Of a stretch of DNA of 64,000 nucleotides, positions 53,625-63,819 are shown piece after piece. The notes under the pieces were generated by a model. The model was not told the DNA's origin. It made no database searches and saw only the letters and a program-made list of their open reading frames with translations. How positions within the stretch are numbered: the stretch's first letter is position 1; every line of letters begins with the position of its first letter. Origin of the DNA: Ruminiclostridium sufflavum DSM 19573 (GTDB lineage Bacteria > Bacillota > Clostridia > Acetivibrionales > DSM-1351); the NCBI RefSeq assembly GCF_003208175.1, contig NZ_QKMR01000005.1:1-64000 (forward strand), given 5' to 3'. The position numbers and the translations under genes were made by a program.

Positions 53625-54848
53625 ATGAGATTAAAGGATTGTGGATTGACAAAAGAGGATTTGAAAGAAATTGTGGGAAAGTACATGATTGAAACCTACG
53701 AGCGTTTTGATTTTGTTGCCGAAACAGCAAAGGATATGTATTTATATGATGAAAACGGTGAAGGCTATTTGGACTTTTATGCGGGTATTGCGGTGAACAG
53801 TGCGGGAAGCTGCAATGAGAAGGTTGTCGCAGCTGTTAAAGAGCAGATTTCTGATGTTATGCATACATTTAATTATCCGTATACAATACCTCAGGCTTTG
53901 CTGGCTAAGAAAATTTGCGACACCATAGGTATGGACAAAATTTTCTTCCAGAATTCAGGCACTGAGGCAAATGAAGCCATGATAAAAATGGCCAGAAAGT
54001 ATGGCGTTGAAAATTTCCATCCCAATAAATATAATATTGTGACTGCAAAAATGGGCTTTCACGGCAGAACCTTCGGCTCGATGTCGGCAACAGGCCAACC
54101 GCAGAATGCTTGTCAGAAGGGCTTCGGAGATATGGCTCCCGGCTTTGTGTATGCGGAATACAACAATCTGGAGTCCTTTCAGGCGGCAGTTACCGGAGAC
54201 ACTATTGCTGTCATGATAGAGCCTGTTCAGGGAGAGGGAGGAGTCTTTCCGGCTACATATGAGTTTATGACCGGCCTTAGAAAGCTGTGTGATGAAAAAG
54301 GACTGCTGCTGCTGCTTGACGAGGTTCAGACAGGCTGGTGCAGGACAGGTGAGGTAATGGCTTATATGAATTACGGTATAAAGCCTGATATTGTTTCAAT
54401 GGCAAAGGCAATGGGAGGAGGGATGCCGATAGGTGCAATCTGTGCTTCAGAAAAAGCGGCAAGGGCATTCAGCCCCGGCTCTCACGGCACTACCTACGGC
54501 GGGAATCCGGTATCCTGCGCTGCTTCTCTGGCTCAGATTACAGAGCTGCTGGAAAAGGATCTGGCAGGCAATGCTAAAAGAATGGGGGCATATTTTGCCG
54601 AAAAGCTGAAAGCACTTCCGCATGTCAGGGAGGTCAGAGGGCAGGGCTTGCTGATAGGCGTTGAGTTTGATGAAAAAATTGAGGCTGTTGATATAAAGCA
54701 CGGCTGCTTTGACAGAAAGCTTATTATTACTGCTATAGGCTCAAGCATTATCCGCATGGTGCCTCCTTTGATTCTTACCGAAGAGCATTGTGATAGGGCT
54801 TATGAAATTATCAAGGAAACAGTTGAGAGCTGTCAAAATAGAAAATAA
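53625..54848 (+). CDS. Class-III aminotransferase (acetylornithine/4-aminobutyrate type)
   Basis: 407 residues. PLP-site motifs: NSGTEANEAMIKMARKY, GFHGRTFGSMSATGQ, LLLLDEVQTGWCRTGE and SMAKAMGGGMPIGA with the Schiff-base Lys. Transaminates an omega- or delta-amino group. Following a polyamine-type importer, it may take the amino group from the imported amine. Ribosome site GGAGG. Confidence 0.92.
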   Translation: MRLKDCGLTKEDLKEIVGKYMIETYERFDFVAETAKDMYLYDENGEGYLDFYAGIAVNSAGSCNEKVVAAVKEQISDVMHTFNYPYTIPQALLAKKICDTIGMDKIFFQNSGTEANEAMIKMARKYGVENFHPNKYNIVTAKMGFHGRTFGSMSATGQPQNACQKGFGDMAPGFVYAEYNNLESFQAAVTGDTIAVMIEPVQGEGGVFPATYEFMTGLRKLCDEKGLLLLLDEVQTGWCRTGEVMAYMNYGIKPDIVSMAKAMGGGMPIGAICASEKAARAFSPGSHGTTYGGNPVSCAASLAQITELLEKDLAGNAKRMGAYFAEKLKALPHVREVRGQGLLIGVEFDEKIEAVDIKHGCFDRKLIITAIGSSIIRMVPPLILTEEHCDRAYEIIKETVESCQNRK

Positions 54849-54862
54849 AAGGAGCTTGATTC

Positions 54863-56011
54863 ATGAAGGATTTCACATTTTCTGTCCCGCAGGATATAGT
54901 ATTTGGTATCGGCAGTCTTTCAAAGCTGCCCATGCTTTTGCAAAAAATCGGTTCGGGCAAGGTTTTGATTATTTCAGGGAGATTCCTTGAAAGGCTGGGA
55001 GCAGTTAAAAAGGTAGCTGATATTATCGAAGCCAGCGGGATATCCTATGAAACATTTTTGGAGGTTGAAGCTAATCCCTCTATTGAAACTGTAAAGGCTG
55101 CCTCAGAAGCATATAAAAAAAGCGGAGCCACAAGTATCGTTGTTCTGGGAGGCGGAAGTCCTATGGATGTTGCAAAAGCCGCAGGAGTACTGGCAGGGTT
55201 TGGCGGGGAGGTAACGCAATACGAGGGCGCAGACAGGGTTCCCGGTAGGATAGATCCCATTATTGCTATTCCTACAACTGCCGGAACAGGAAGTGAGGTT
55301 ACTGCTTTTTCTGTTATAACAGATAAAACCAGAAATTATAAGCTTACAATTTTCAGCAATAAATTAATACCGGAGTATGCACTGCTTGACCCGGAGCTGA
55401 TAATGTCATTGCCTTCGGATATTGCGGCAGCAACCTGTATGGATGCTCTTGTCCATGCCTTGGAGGCTTACTTGTCAACAGCGGCATCACCTTTTTCAGA
55501 TGCAATGGCGGAAAAAGCACTGGAGCTTATAGGAAAGAGTATACGGCCTTTTGTTTCAAGCAGGAATAATGAAGAAGCTGCTTCCGGTATGATGCTCGGG
55601 AGTATGTTTGCAGGAATAGCTTTTGCATGGGCACGGCTGGGAAATGTTCATGCAATGGCACATCCACTGGGAGGTTTTTTTAATATTCCTCATGGGATGG
55701 CAAATGCCATATTGCTTCCTGTAATTTTAGAATATAATGCCCTTACCGATACGGGTAAATATGAAAAAATATATAACTGCATAAAAAGAAGCAAAGCTGC
55801 AAGAATGAATTTTACTCCAAAGATACTTATTGAAGAAATCAGAGAGCTTAACCAGAGCCTTGGAATCCCGGCAGCACTTTCTGAATTGGGTGTGACAGAA
55901 GATACAATTCCGGATATGGCAAGGGATGCAATGAAGAGCGGAAATATTCTTGTCAATCCCAGACAGTCTACTCAGAAGGATATAGAGATGCTTTACAAAA
56001 AGGCATTATAA
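54863..56011 (+). CDS. Iron-containing alcohol dehydrogenase
   Basis: 382 residues. GGGSPMDVAKA (NAD site), PTTAGTGSEVT, and metal ligands in CMDALVHALEAY, GNVHAMAHPLGG and IPHGMANA. Group-III Fe-ADH, interconverting aldehydes and alcohols; would reduce the aldehyde left by transamination, or oxidise an alcohol substrate. Confidence 0.93.
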   Translation: MKDFTFSVPQDIVFGIGSLSKLPMLLQKIGSGKVLIISGRFLERLGAVKKVADIIEASGISYETFLEVEANPSIETVKAASEAYKKSGATSIVVLGGGSPMDVAKAAGVLAGFGGEVTQYEGADRVPGRIDPIIAIPTTAGTGSEVTAFSVITDKTRNYKLTIFSNKLIPEYALLDPELIMSLPSDIAAATCMDALVHALEAYLSTAASPFSDAMAEKALELIGKSIRPFVSSRNNEEAASGMMLGSMFAGIAFAWARLGNVHAMAHPLGGFFNIPHGMANAILLPVILEYNALTDTGKYEKIYNCIKRSKAARMNFTPKILIEEIRELNQSLGIPAALSELGVTEDTIPDMARDAMKSGNILVNPRQSTQKDIEMLYKKAL

Positions 56012-56060
56012 ATCCCGGCTCTGATATCAATTATCATTTTATGAAACAGGAGGGAAGCAC

Positions 56061-57332
56061 ATGTTATTGGATAATCCCGGCATTACAAAAAGAAGTACAC
56101 TTGAAAAAAGCGAGAAGTTCTGGAATCCAAGTAAGACACAGGAATGGCAGAAGAAAGGCATTAATCTTGTTGTAGGGAAAAGAGAAGGATATTATTTCTG
56201 GGATATGGAGGGGAAGAAGTATCTTAATATACACATAAACGGCGGAACATACAATCTGGGACACCGTAATCCCGAGGTTATTCAGGCAATGCTTGATGCG
56301 GCGGAGGAATTGGACATAGGCAATCATCATTTTCCGTCGGTTGCCAGAGCAGAGCTTGCGGAGCAGCTTGCATCGCATTGCCCGGAGGCTTTGCACTATT
56401 CGGTATTCTCCACCTGCGGCGGAGAGGCTGTGGATGTGGCAATAAAGAGTGCAAGATATGCCACAAAAAGGAAAAAGGTTATTTCTATCAAGGGCTGTTA
56501 TCATGGCCACACAGGACTTGCGGTTTCGGCGGGCGACGATGTTTTCAAGGATCCTTTTCTGTGCCGGGGCGAAGAGGGAATGTTCGTTCAGGTACCTCTG
56601 AATGATATAGCAGCAATGGAGGAGGAGCTGAAAAGGGAAGATACGGCCTGCGTTCTCGTTGAAACTATTTTGGCGACTTATGGCTTTCCCCTTCCAGCCG
56701 AGGGCTATTTGAAGAAGGTTAAGGAGTTATGCGGGAAATATGGTGCATTGTATGTGGCGGATGAGGTTCAGACCGGATTAATGCGCACGGGTAAAATGTG
56801 GGGTTTTGAGCATGAGGGCTTCGAGCCTGATATTATTGTTACTGCAAAGGGCTTCGGCGGAGGCATTTATCCCATATCGGCGACAATATTGAATGAAAAG
56901 GCTGCAAAATGGCTTTTTGACATAGGAAGACTGCACGGCTCAACCTGCGGCGGTTCTGAAATAGGCTGCTGTGTTGCTTCAAAGGTGCTGGAAATAACAG
57001 CAAGACCGTCAACTGCCGATAATATAAGGCGCAACACAGCTTATCTGGAAAAAGGAATCGGAGAGCTGCAGAAAAAATACAATGATTTCTTTACGGGCTT
57101 TACACAGCGCGGAGTAATAATGGGACTTGAATTTGCCTGTGAGGATGCTTCTGTTTCGGTTGTAAAGCCATTGTACGATAATGGTGTCTGGTCTCATAAT
57201 TCACGGCTTCATCCTAATATTCTGCAGTTAAAACTGGGTCTTTTATGTGATGAGGCCTTCTGCACCGAATTATTTGAAAAAATGGATACAGGTATAAGGC
57301 AAGCCAGAGATAAAGTCTTGCATAAGGGGTGA
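56061..57332 (+). CDS. Second class-III aminotransferase
   Basis: 423 residues, distinct from the first. STCGGEAVDVAIKSARYAT, GCYHGHTGLAVSAGDD, LYVADEVQTGLMRTGKMWG and VTAKGFGGGIYPIS with the PLP Lys. Long N-terminal arm (WNPSKTQEWQKKG). Two class-III enzymes in one operon suggest a substrate with two amino groups or two steps. Confidence 0.9.
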   Translation: MLLDNPGITKRSTLEKSEKFWNPSKTQEWQKKGINLVVGKREGYYFWDMEGKKYLNIHINGGTYNLGHRNPEVIQAMLDAAEELDIGNHHFPSVARAELAEQLASHCPEALHYSVFSTCGGEAVDVAIKSARYATKRKKVISIKGCYHGHTGLAVSAGDDVFKDPFLCRGEEGMFVQVPLNDIAAMEEELKREDTACVLVETILATYGFPLPAEGYLKKVKELCGKYGALYVADEVQTGLMRTGKMWGFEHEGFEPDIIVTAKGFGGGIYPISATILNEKAAKWLFDIGRLHGSTCGGSEIGCCVASKVLEITARPSTADNIRRNTAYLEKGIGELQKKYNDFFTGFTQRGVIMGLEFACEDASVSVVKPLYDNGVWSHNSRLHPNILQLKLGLLCDEAFCTELFEKMDTGIRQARDKVLHKG

Positions 57333-57336
57333 GCAT

Positions 57337-58341
57337 ATGAGGTATGCGTTTGATACGCCTGACGAAATACTTGCTTCTGTAAAAGCCTGTTTTCCGGTAT
57401 TATACAATATTGAATCTGCATATTCAATTTCCCTGCTGAAATTTTCTGAAAATTATACTTTCCTGATTGATTTGAAAGGCGAACAGAGGATTTTCCGGGT
57501 CAACAGGCCCGGGTACCACACCTTGGAGGAGCTTAAATCAGAAGTATCATGGATGGATACTCTCAGAAGTGAAACCGGACTGATTTTTCCCGAGGTTATA
57601 TGCGGCAGGAATAAGGAACCGGTGCAAAGCTTTAGAAATGAGCAATCTGGAAGAATATACTTTTGCAGCATGTTCACCTTTATGACCGGAAACATTGTCG
57701 GAAGCCTGAGCGGAGGGGAGCTTCTTGAAAAAATGTGCAGCATAGGCGAAATTACGGCAAAACTCCACAAGTGCAGTATTAAAAATAATTTTAAGCTCAA
57801 GAGGTTTGAGTGGAATTTTGAAGCTTTTTTCGGAAATAATCCGCGTTGGGGTGATTGGAGGAAATTTAAAGAGCTGACACCCTATGAGATTAAATTGATA
57901 GGAAAAGTAATTTTTGTTATGAGGAACAGACTTGAAAAATTCGGGAAAAATTCTGCCAGATACGGTCTGATACATTCTGATTTGCACTTGTCAAATATAA
58001 TTGCAGAGGGGGCTGCGGTCAAAGTGATTGATTTTGATGACTGCGGTTACGGATGGTATTTATATGACTTGGGGTGCAGTCTGGTTGAATATAGCAATGG
58101 CTTGGAGGAATTGATTGATAGCTGGCTTAAAGGCTATGAAAAAGAGAGACCTCTTTCGGAAGAGGAAAAGGAAGAGCTTCCGACCTTCGTTCTGATGAGG
58201 AGAATAATACGGCTTGCATGGCTTTCAAGCCGCTCTGACAGTGATACGGCAAAAAAACTTGACAAGGATTACCTGACAAAGACTATAGAATTGTGTATCA
58301 AGTATTTAACGGCAAACGAACAGGAGGTATTATATGGGTAA
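57337..58341 (+). CDS. APH-fold small-molecule kinase
   Basis: 334 residues. N-lobe YSISLLKFSENYTFLIDLKG; catalytic loop YGLIHSDLHLSNII and metal motif VKVIDFDDCGYGWYLYDLG. Related to homoserine kinase II and hydroxylysine/choline kinases. Placed 4 bp after an aminotransferase gene, a pairing also known for amino-alcohol phosphate catabolism; the substrate is unknown. Overlaps the next gene by 8 bp. Confidence 0.85.
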   Translation: MRYAFDTPDEILASVKACFPVLYNIESAYSISLLKFSENYTFLIDLKGEQRIFRVNRPGYHTLEELKSEVSWMDTLRSETGLIFPEVICGRNKEPVQSFRNEQSGRIYFCSMFTFMTGNIVGSLSGGELLEKMCSIGEITAKLHKCSIKNNFKLKRFEWNFEAFFGNNPRWGDWRKFKELTPYEIKLIGKVIFVMRNRLEKFGKNSARYGLIHSDLHLSNIIAEGAAVKVIDFDDCGYGWYLYDLGCSLVEYSNGLEELIDSWLKGYEKERPLSEEEKEELPTFVLMRRIIRLAWLSSRSDSDTAKKLDKDYLTKTIELCIKYLTANEQEVLYG

Positions 58342-59119
58342 GCTAAAAGGAAAGATTGCTTTTATTACGGGAGGAGCGGCAGGCAACGGCCGGGGAATTG
58401 CAGAAAGCTTTTTGAGGCAGGGAGCGGAGGTTATACTTGCCGATATATCGGATACAGTATTTACAACAGCCGATGAGCTGGGAGAAAACGTATTTGCTTA
58501 TCAGCTTGATATCACAAAGCCCCATGATGTGAATAATTGTGTGGCTGATGCTGCCGCTAAGCTGGGAAGGATAGATATACTGGTTAATAATGCAGGTATC
58601 GCGAGATTTTCTAAGTTTATTGACATTGAAGATAAATTAAGGGATTTGCAGTTTGATGTTAACATAAAGGGTACTTGGAATTGTACAAAAGCAATATTAC
58701 CGCATATGATTAATAATAAATACGGACGTATTATCAATATGTCCTCGGTGACAGGCCCATATGCAGCCGATCCCGGCGAGGTGGCATATGCAACGACCAA
58801 GGCTGCAATTATTGGATTTACAAAGGCTCTGGCTATTGAGACGGCACAGCATAATATAACTGTAAATGCTATTTGTCCGGGTTATATTCTGACCTCAATG
58901 GTAAGGCACAGTGCCGGGGAATCGAATCCTGTCAATCCTCAGGCGGTTATTGACGCAATAGCTGCCGGAATACCTATGAAAAGGCTTGGAACACCCGGGA
59001 ATATAGGTGATTTGGCAGCATTTCTTGCCAGCGGTGAGGCTGACTATATTACAGGAACCGATATTATTATTGACGGAGGAAACGGTATTCCTGAAACAAA
59101 CTCAATGGGACTCAGATAA
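58334..59119 (+). CDS. Short-chain dehydrogenase/reductase
   Basis: 261 residues. TGGAAGNGRGIA cofactor loop, NNAG, catalytic Ser in INMSSVTG and Tyr-x-x-x-Lys in AYATTKAA, and the C-terminal ITGTDIIIDGGNG. Last gene of the operon; oxidises or reduces a hydroxy intermediate. Confidence 0.92.
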   Translation: MGKLKGKIAFITGGAAGNGRGIAESFLRQGAEVILADISDTVFTTADELGENVFAYQLDITKPHDVNNCVADAAAKLGRIDILVNNAGIARFSKFIDIEDKLRDLQFDVNIKGTWNCTKAILPHMINNKYGRIINMSSVTGPYAADPGEVAYATTKAAIIGFTKALAIETAQHNITVNAICPGYILTSMVRHSAGESNPVNPQAVIDAIAAGIPMKRLGTPGNIGDLAAFLASGEADYITGTDIIIDGGNGIPETNSMGLR

Positions 59120-59147
59120 ATTGCTTGCTTTTATTAATAATTAATTC

Positions 59148-59177
59148 AGGTTTTCCGATAAACGGAGGACCTTTTTT
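59148..59177 (+). terminator. Terminator of the pot-type operon
   Basis: AGGTTTTCC pairs with GGAGGACCT (two G-U), then six T. Confidence 0.7.
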
Positions 59178-59329
59178 GCTGTGTGATAAATATTAACATA
59201 AAGTATTTAACTGTTTTTTAAAAATAAGTTTATAAAAAATTAAAGATATTATGTTATAATTCTTAGTGTATTGTTTTAAAAGGGATGCAGGAATATTTAC
59301 AATTGGCCGCTTGGCCTTTGGAGGTTAAA

Positions 59330-61117
59330 ATGAGTAAAAAATTGCTTATGGGCAATGAAGCAATAGCGTTAGGTGCTGTCAGAGCCGGGGTGAATATCGT
59401 AACGGGATATCCGGGAACTCCTTCTACCGAGGTGCTTGAGACCATAGCGCATAATAATCCGGGAGATTTGTATGTCGAATGGTCTGTAAATGAGAAGGCT
59501 GCAATGGAGATCGCAGCAGGAGCTGCGTACAGCGGGGCAAGAACTATGGTAACAATGAAGCAGGTGGGATTGAATGTGGCATCTGATCCATTGATGTCTC
59601 TGGCTTATATAGGGGTTAAGGGAGGAATGGTAATTCTGGTTGCGGATGATCCGGGACCTTTTTCATCTCAGACGGAGCAGGATACAAGACATTTTGCAAA
59701 GTTTTCCAATCTTCCTGTGCTTGATCCGGCAACACCGGAAGAGGCTTATGAAATGGTTCAGTATGCTTTTGAGCTTTCTGAAACGGTTAAATTGCCTGTG
59801 TTTTTAAGGCCTACAACCAGAGTGTGCCATGCATGTGCAACAATTGAAACAGATAATGAAAGAATAAAGCATAAGCCGGAAGGCTTTGAAAAGAATCCTG
59901 ACTGGGTTATATTCCCCAATCTGGCTTATAGAAAGCATATACACATAGAGAAGCTCCAAGATGATTTGAGTGATATATTCTCCAAGCTTAGGTTTAACAA
60001 GGTATATGGAGCCGGCAGACTTGGAGTTGCGGCATCAGGAGTGGCTTATACCTATGTTGCTGAGGCTGCTGAAAAGCTAAAGGCAGATGTAAAGGTGTTT
60101 AAGGTTGGAACGCCTTATCCGCTGCCTAAGACTCTGGCGGAAGATTTCCTTGAGGGCTTGGACGAAGTATTGGTATTTGAGGAGCTTGACCCTGTTGTAG
60201 AGGAAGAGTTGATTTTATATTCTGCGGCTAACGGCAAAAAAGTGAGGATTTCAGGTAAAAAAACTCAGCACCTGCCATGTGCGGGAGAATATACGTTTGA
60301 ATTGGTTTATAGTGCATTGGCAAAATTTATCGGAGTTGAGGAAAATAATACCGAAAGGGAAGCTTTGCCTTTACTTCCAGTCAGACAACCGGTACTATGC
60401 GCAGGCTGCCCTCACAGGGCCTCCTTCTATGCGGTCAAGATGGCTATGAAGGGGCAGAAAGCAGTGTTTTCGGGAGATATAGGCTGTTATACCCTTGGCA
60501 ATGCAAAGCCTTTGGATATGGTTGACACATGCCTGTGCATGGGAGGCGGAATAACCGTAGCGCAGGGAATTCACAGAACACAGCCTGATACAAAAAACAT
60601 ATCCTTTGTTGGGGATTCAACCTTTTTCCATACAGGGATACCGGGAATTGTCAATGCCGTTTATAATGATACAGATATTACGGTGATTATACTTGATAAC
60701 AGTACTACTGCAATGACGGGTCATCAGCCTCATCCCGGAATAGGGAAAACCATGATGAACAGTATTTCGGAAAAGGTGGATATTTACGGTGTTATTAAGG
60801 CATGCGGCGTAAAGCATATATCAAAGGGAAACCCTCTGGATTTTGAAAAGGCCGTTGAGCTGATAAAGCAGGCAGCAGAATTCAAGGGACCTTCGGCGGT
60901 GATTTTTGAAGCCCCCTGCATAGCATTGTTTAAACCTGCTGTGCTGTACGAAGTTAATGATAATTGCAGGAACTGCAAAAAATGTATTACTTCCATCGGA
61001 TGTCCCGCAATTTCCATTGCAGACGGAAAGGTTAATATAGAGCCTTCTCTCTGCTATGGCTGCGGTTTGTGTACGAGTGTCTGTCCATTTAATGCTATCG
61101 GGAGGTGTGAAAAATGA
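59330..61117 (+). CDS. iorA: Indolepyruvate ferredoxin oxidoreductase, alpha subunit
   Basis: 595 residues from ATG 59330 after TGGAGG. N-terminal pyrimidine-binding domain (GYPGTPSTEVLETIA), TPP-binding domain (GDIGCYTLG, GDSTFFHTG), and two 4Fe-4S clusters at the C terminus (CRNCKKCITSIGC; CYGCGLCTSVCP). Oxidatively decarboxylates arylpyruvates to aryl-acetyl-CoA with ferredoxin reduction. Overlaps iorB by 4 bp. Confidence 0.95.
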   Translation: MSKKLLMGNEAIALGAVRAGVNIVTGYPGTPSTEVLETIAHNNPGDLYVEWSVNEKAAMEIAAGAAYSGARTMVTMKQVGLNVASDPLMSLAYIGVKGGMVILVADDPGPFSSQTEQDTRHFAKFSNLPVLDPATPEEAYEMVQYAFELSETVKLPVFLRPTTRVCHACATIETDNERIKHKPEGFEKNPDWVIFPNLAYRKHIHIEKLQDDLSDIFSKLRFNKVYGAGRLGVAASGVAYTYVAEAAEKLKADVKVFKVGTPYPLPKTLAEDFLEGLDEVLVFEELDPVVEEELILYSAANGKKVRISGKKTQHLPCAGEYTFELVYSALAKFIGVEENNTEREALPLLPVRQPVLCAGCPHRASFYAVKMAMKGQKAVFSGDIGCYTLGNAKPLDMVDTCLCMGGGITVAQGIHRTQPDTKNISFVGDSTFFHTGIPGIVNAVYNDTDITVIILDNSTTAMTGHQPHPGIGKTMMNSISEKVDIYGVIKACGVKHISKGNPLDFEKAVELIKQAAEFKGPSAVIFEAPCIALFKPAVLYEVNDNCRNCKKCITSIGCPAISIADGKVNIEPSLCYGCGLCTSVCPFNAIGRCEK

Positions 61118-61719
61118 TTGGCTCAAAATATGACATACTGATAGCCGGTGTCGGCGGACAGGGAACTGTCCTTGCATCAAGGCTTATTGCGGCAGCTGCA
61201 ATAAAGCAGGGAAGCTTTGCAAGGACTTCTGAAACAATAGGCATGTCACAAAGAGGAGGCTGTGTTGTCAGTCATGTCAGAATTAACAGTGAAATGTCCG
61301 GCTCCATAATACCTAATTACAATGGTGACATGCTTATCGGCTTTGAACTGGCGGAAGCTGCACGAAATATGCAGAGGCTCTCAAGGGAAGGCTGCTGTAT
61401 AATAAATACCCAGGTAATAAAGCCTGTATCTGCTTCGTTAGGAGCTTCACAATATGATGCGGAGGAGATTGCCGGATATATTAAAGACAACACAAAAGAG
61501 CTATATTTTATTGATGGCTATGAAACAGCAAAAAAAGCAGGCTCAGTCAAGGCTGTGAATGTTGTTCTTTTGGGTGCGGCGGCAGCTGTCGGTAAAATGC
61601 CTTTCAGCAGGGAGGCTATTCTTGAAGCAATAGTTGAAAATGTACCGCAGAGGTTCAGGGAGCTTAATGAAAAAGCTTTTGTAATGGGGTTTGACAGCAT
61701 TTTGTCACAGCAAAAATGA
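61114..61719 (+). CDS. iorB: Indolepyruvate ferredoxin oxidoreductase, beta subunit
   Basis: 201 residues, gamma-type 2-oxoacid oxidoreductase fold (AGVGGQGTVLASRLIAAAA, SETIGMSQRGGCVVSHVR). Partner of IorA. Confidence 0.94.
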   Translation: MIGSKYDILIAGVGGQGTVLASRLIAAAAIKQGSFARTSETIGMSQRGGCVVSHVRINSEMSGSIIPNYNGDMLIGFELAEAARNMQRLSREGCCIINTQVIKPVSASLGASQYDAEEIAGYIKDNTKELYFIDGYETAKKAGSVKAVNVVLLGAAAAVGKMPFSREAILEAIVENVPQRFRELNEKAFVMGFDSILSQQK

Positions 61720-61864
61720 GAAGGTGGTATTTTGTGCAGATATCAGGCGGCAGGTTAACTATATATTTATTGGTAAAAAGGTTTGTACTTAATATATATA
61801 CATTGCTCAAGAAACATTGTTCAAAGAGAAGCGGCATATTTAATATAATTCAGGAGGTATAAAA

Positions 61865-62329
61865 ATGAGCATAAACAAGCTGGGTAAACAGAAGCATATA
61901 GCTTTAATAGCACATGACAATAAAAAGGATGATTTGATAGCCTGGGCAAAGAATAACAGGGATGCTCTCGGCAAGCATTTTTTGTGCGGAACAGGTACAA
62001 CTGCCCGCTTGATAGCTGAGAACACCGGGCTGCCGGTTAAGGCCTATAAAAGCGGGCCATTGGGAGGCGACCAGCAAATAGGAGCACGTATTGCAAACGG
62101 TGAAGTTGATTTTATGATATTTTTTTGGGACACATTGACTTCGCAGCCTCATGACACTGATGTAAAGGCTTTGCTGAGAATTGCGGTGCTGTATGATATC
62201 CCTGTGGCTATGAGTCAGACTACAGCAGATTTTCTTTTGTCATCTCCTTTAATGGATGAGGAATGTGAGCGAAAAGAAATAGATTATTATGCAAGAATCA
62301 GAAAACAGAATTTCAGCGGGACACTTTAG
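61865..62329 (+). CDS. mgsA: Methylglyoxal synthase
   Basis: 154 residues. IALIAHDNKKDDLIAW, FLCGTGTTARLI and the catalytic Asp region SGPLGGDQQIGARIANGEVD. Converts dihydroxyacetone phosphate to methylglyoxal, relieving phosphate limitation. Lies between iorB and the CoA ligase without obvious pathway link. Confidence 0.94.
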   Translation: MSINKLGKQKHIALIAHDNKKDDLIAWAKNNRDALGKHFLCGTGTTARLIAENTGLPVKAYKSGPLGGDQQIGARIANGEVDFMIFFWDTLTSQPHDTDVKALLRIAVLYDIPVAMSQTTADFLLSSPLMDEECERKEIDYYARIRKQNFSGTL

Positions 62330-62481
62330 ATTTGTTCTGTTGAGATAGACATTTTCAGCGGCATTTTGTATAATAATAGATAAATTAACTCAACTTTCCG
62401 CAGATAAGTTCGAGCACTGATATGCTTTTTTGCAGGAGAGCCGGGTAAGTTAAACAATAATTTGAAGAGAAGAGATGAGTA

Positions 62482-63726
62482 ATGATGAGTGGCGGTCAGT
62501 TTGAACTATTTCAGAAATTGCTTTCAAATGTTAATCAAAACAGCCTGTTTTACAAGGAGAAGTTTGAAAAAAACGGTATAAAGGTTGAGGACATAAAAGC
62601 TCCGGAGGATATAAAGAATATTCCGTTTACTACCAAGGAAGAGCTGAGGGACGCCTATCCTCTAGGGTTGCAGGCAGTTTCTGATGAGAAGGTTGTGAGA
62701 ATTCATTCTTCCTCAGGTACTACCGGAAAGCCTATAATAATCCCTTACACTGCTCAGGATGTTGAGGACTGGGCTGTGATGATGGCAAGGAGCTTTGAAA
62801 TTGCAGGTGTTACTCCCTTGGACAGGGTACAGATTACCCCGGGTTATGGTTTATGGACAGCCGGAATCGGATTTCAGGCCGGAGTTGAGAAGCTTGGTGC
62901 TATGGCAGTACCTATGGGGCCGGGAAATACTGATAAGCAGCTTCAGATGATGATGGATCTTAAATCAACTGTAATAATAGGAACCTCCTCATATGCTTTA
63001 GTATTGGCAGAGGAGGTTGAAAGAAGAGGAATCCGCTCTGAAATCAAGCTGAGAAAAGGTGTTATAGGCTCTGAACGCTGGGGAGAAAAAATGAGACAGC
63101 GTATAAAAAATGAGCTTAGTATTGAAATCTATGATATATACGGACTTACAGAGATTTACGGGCCGGGTATCGGGATTGATTGTGACTGCCACGAGGGAAT
63201 GCATTATTATGATGACTATTTGTATTTTGAGATAATTGATTCCGAGACAGGAGAGGTTCTGCCTGAAGGCGAGACAGGTGAGCTGGTTATTACAACATTA
63301 AGAAAAGAAGGTGCACCGCTTGTAAGATACAGAACCAGAGATCTGACAAGAATAATCTCAGGGAAATGCAGGTGCGGCCGCACATATCCCCGTATCGACA
63401 GGATAATCGGGCGTACGGATGATATGGTCAAGGTCAAGGGTGTTAATATTTATCCGGGGCAGATAGATGAAGTTCTCAAGGAGGTTGAAGGAGCCAGCAG
63501 TGAATATCAGATACTGATAGATCATATCAACGGGAAAGACGTTATGACGCTCAAGGTTGAATATAATTCGGACGGTGATACTGACCGTTCTGATATTGAG
63601 GATAATATAGTGGATATCTTTAAAAAGAGAATAGGGATACAGATTATCGCTGAAGTCAGCGGAATAGGCAGCTTGCCAAGAAGTGAAAAAAAGAGCAGGA
63701 GAATTATAGACTACCGTCATTGCTAA
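62482..63726 (+). CDS. paaK: Phenylacetate-CoA ligase (AMP-forming)
   Basis: 414 residues. P-loop HSSSGTTGKPIIIPY, ITPGYGLWTAG, YDIYGLTEIYGPG, RYRTRDL and a C-terminal VKVKGVNIYPGQIDEVL. With IorAB it can run in the direction of aryl-acetyl-CoA to arylacetate plus ATP during aromatic amino-acid fermentation, or activate arylacetates. Confidence 0.92.
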   Translation: MMSGGQFELFQKLLSNVNQNSLFYKEKFEKNGIKVEDIKAPEDIKNIPFTTKEELRDAYPLGLQAVSDEKVVRIHSSSGTTGKPIIIPYTAQDVEDWAVMMARSFEIAGVTPLDRVQITPGYGLWTAGIGFQAGVEKLGAMAVPMGPGNTDKQLQMMMDLKSTVIIGTSSYALVLAEEVERRGIRSEIKLRKGVIGSERWGEKMRQRIKNELSIEIYDIYGLTEIYGPGIGIDCDCHEGMHYYDDYLYFEIIDSETGEVLPEGETGELVITTLRKEGAPLVRYRTRDLTRIISGKCRCGRTYPRIDRIIGRTDDMVKVKGVNIYPGQIDEVLKEVEGASSEYQILIDHINGKDVMTLKVEYNSDGDTDRSDIEDNIVDIFKKRIGIQIIAEVSGIGSLPRSEKKSRRIIDYRHC

Positions 63727-63774
63727 AAAACCGGTATTTTGTCTTTCATAGACTTTGAAATATAATAAGTTTTT

Positions 63775-63819
63775 AAAAAGCAGATATATGCATACAGTTG
63801 CATATGTTTGCTTTTTTTT
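63775..63819 (+). terminator. Terminator after paaK
   Basis: AAAAAGCAGATATATGCA pairs with TGCATATGTTTGCTTTTT, six-base loop, long T-run. Confidence 0.8.
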
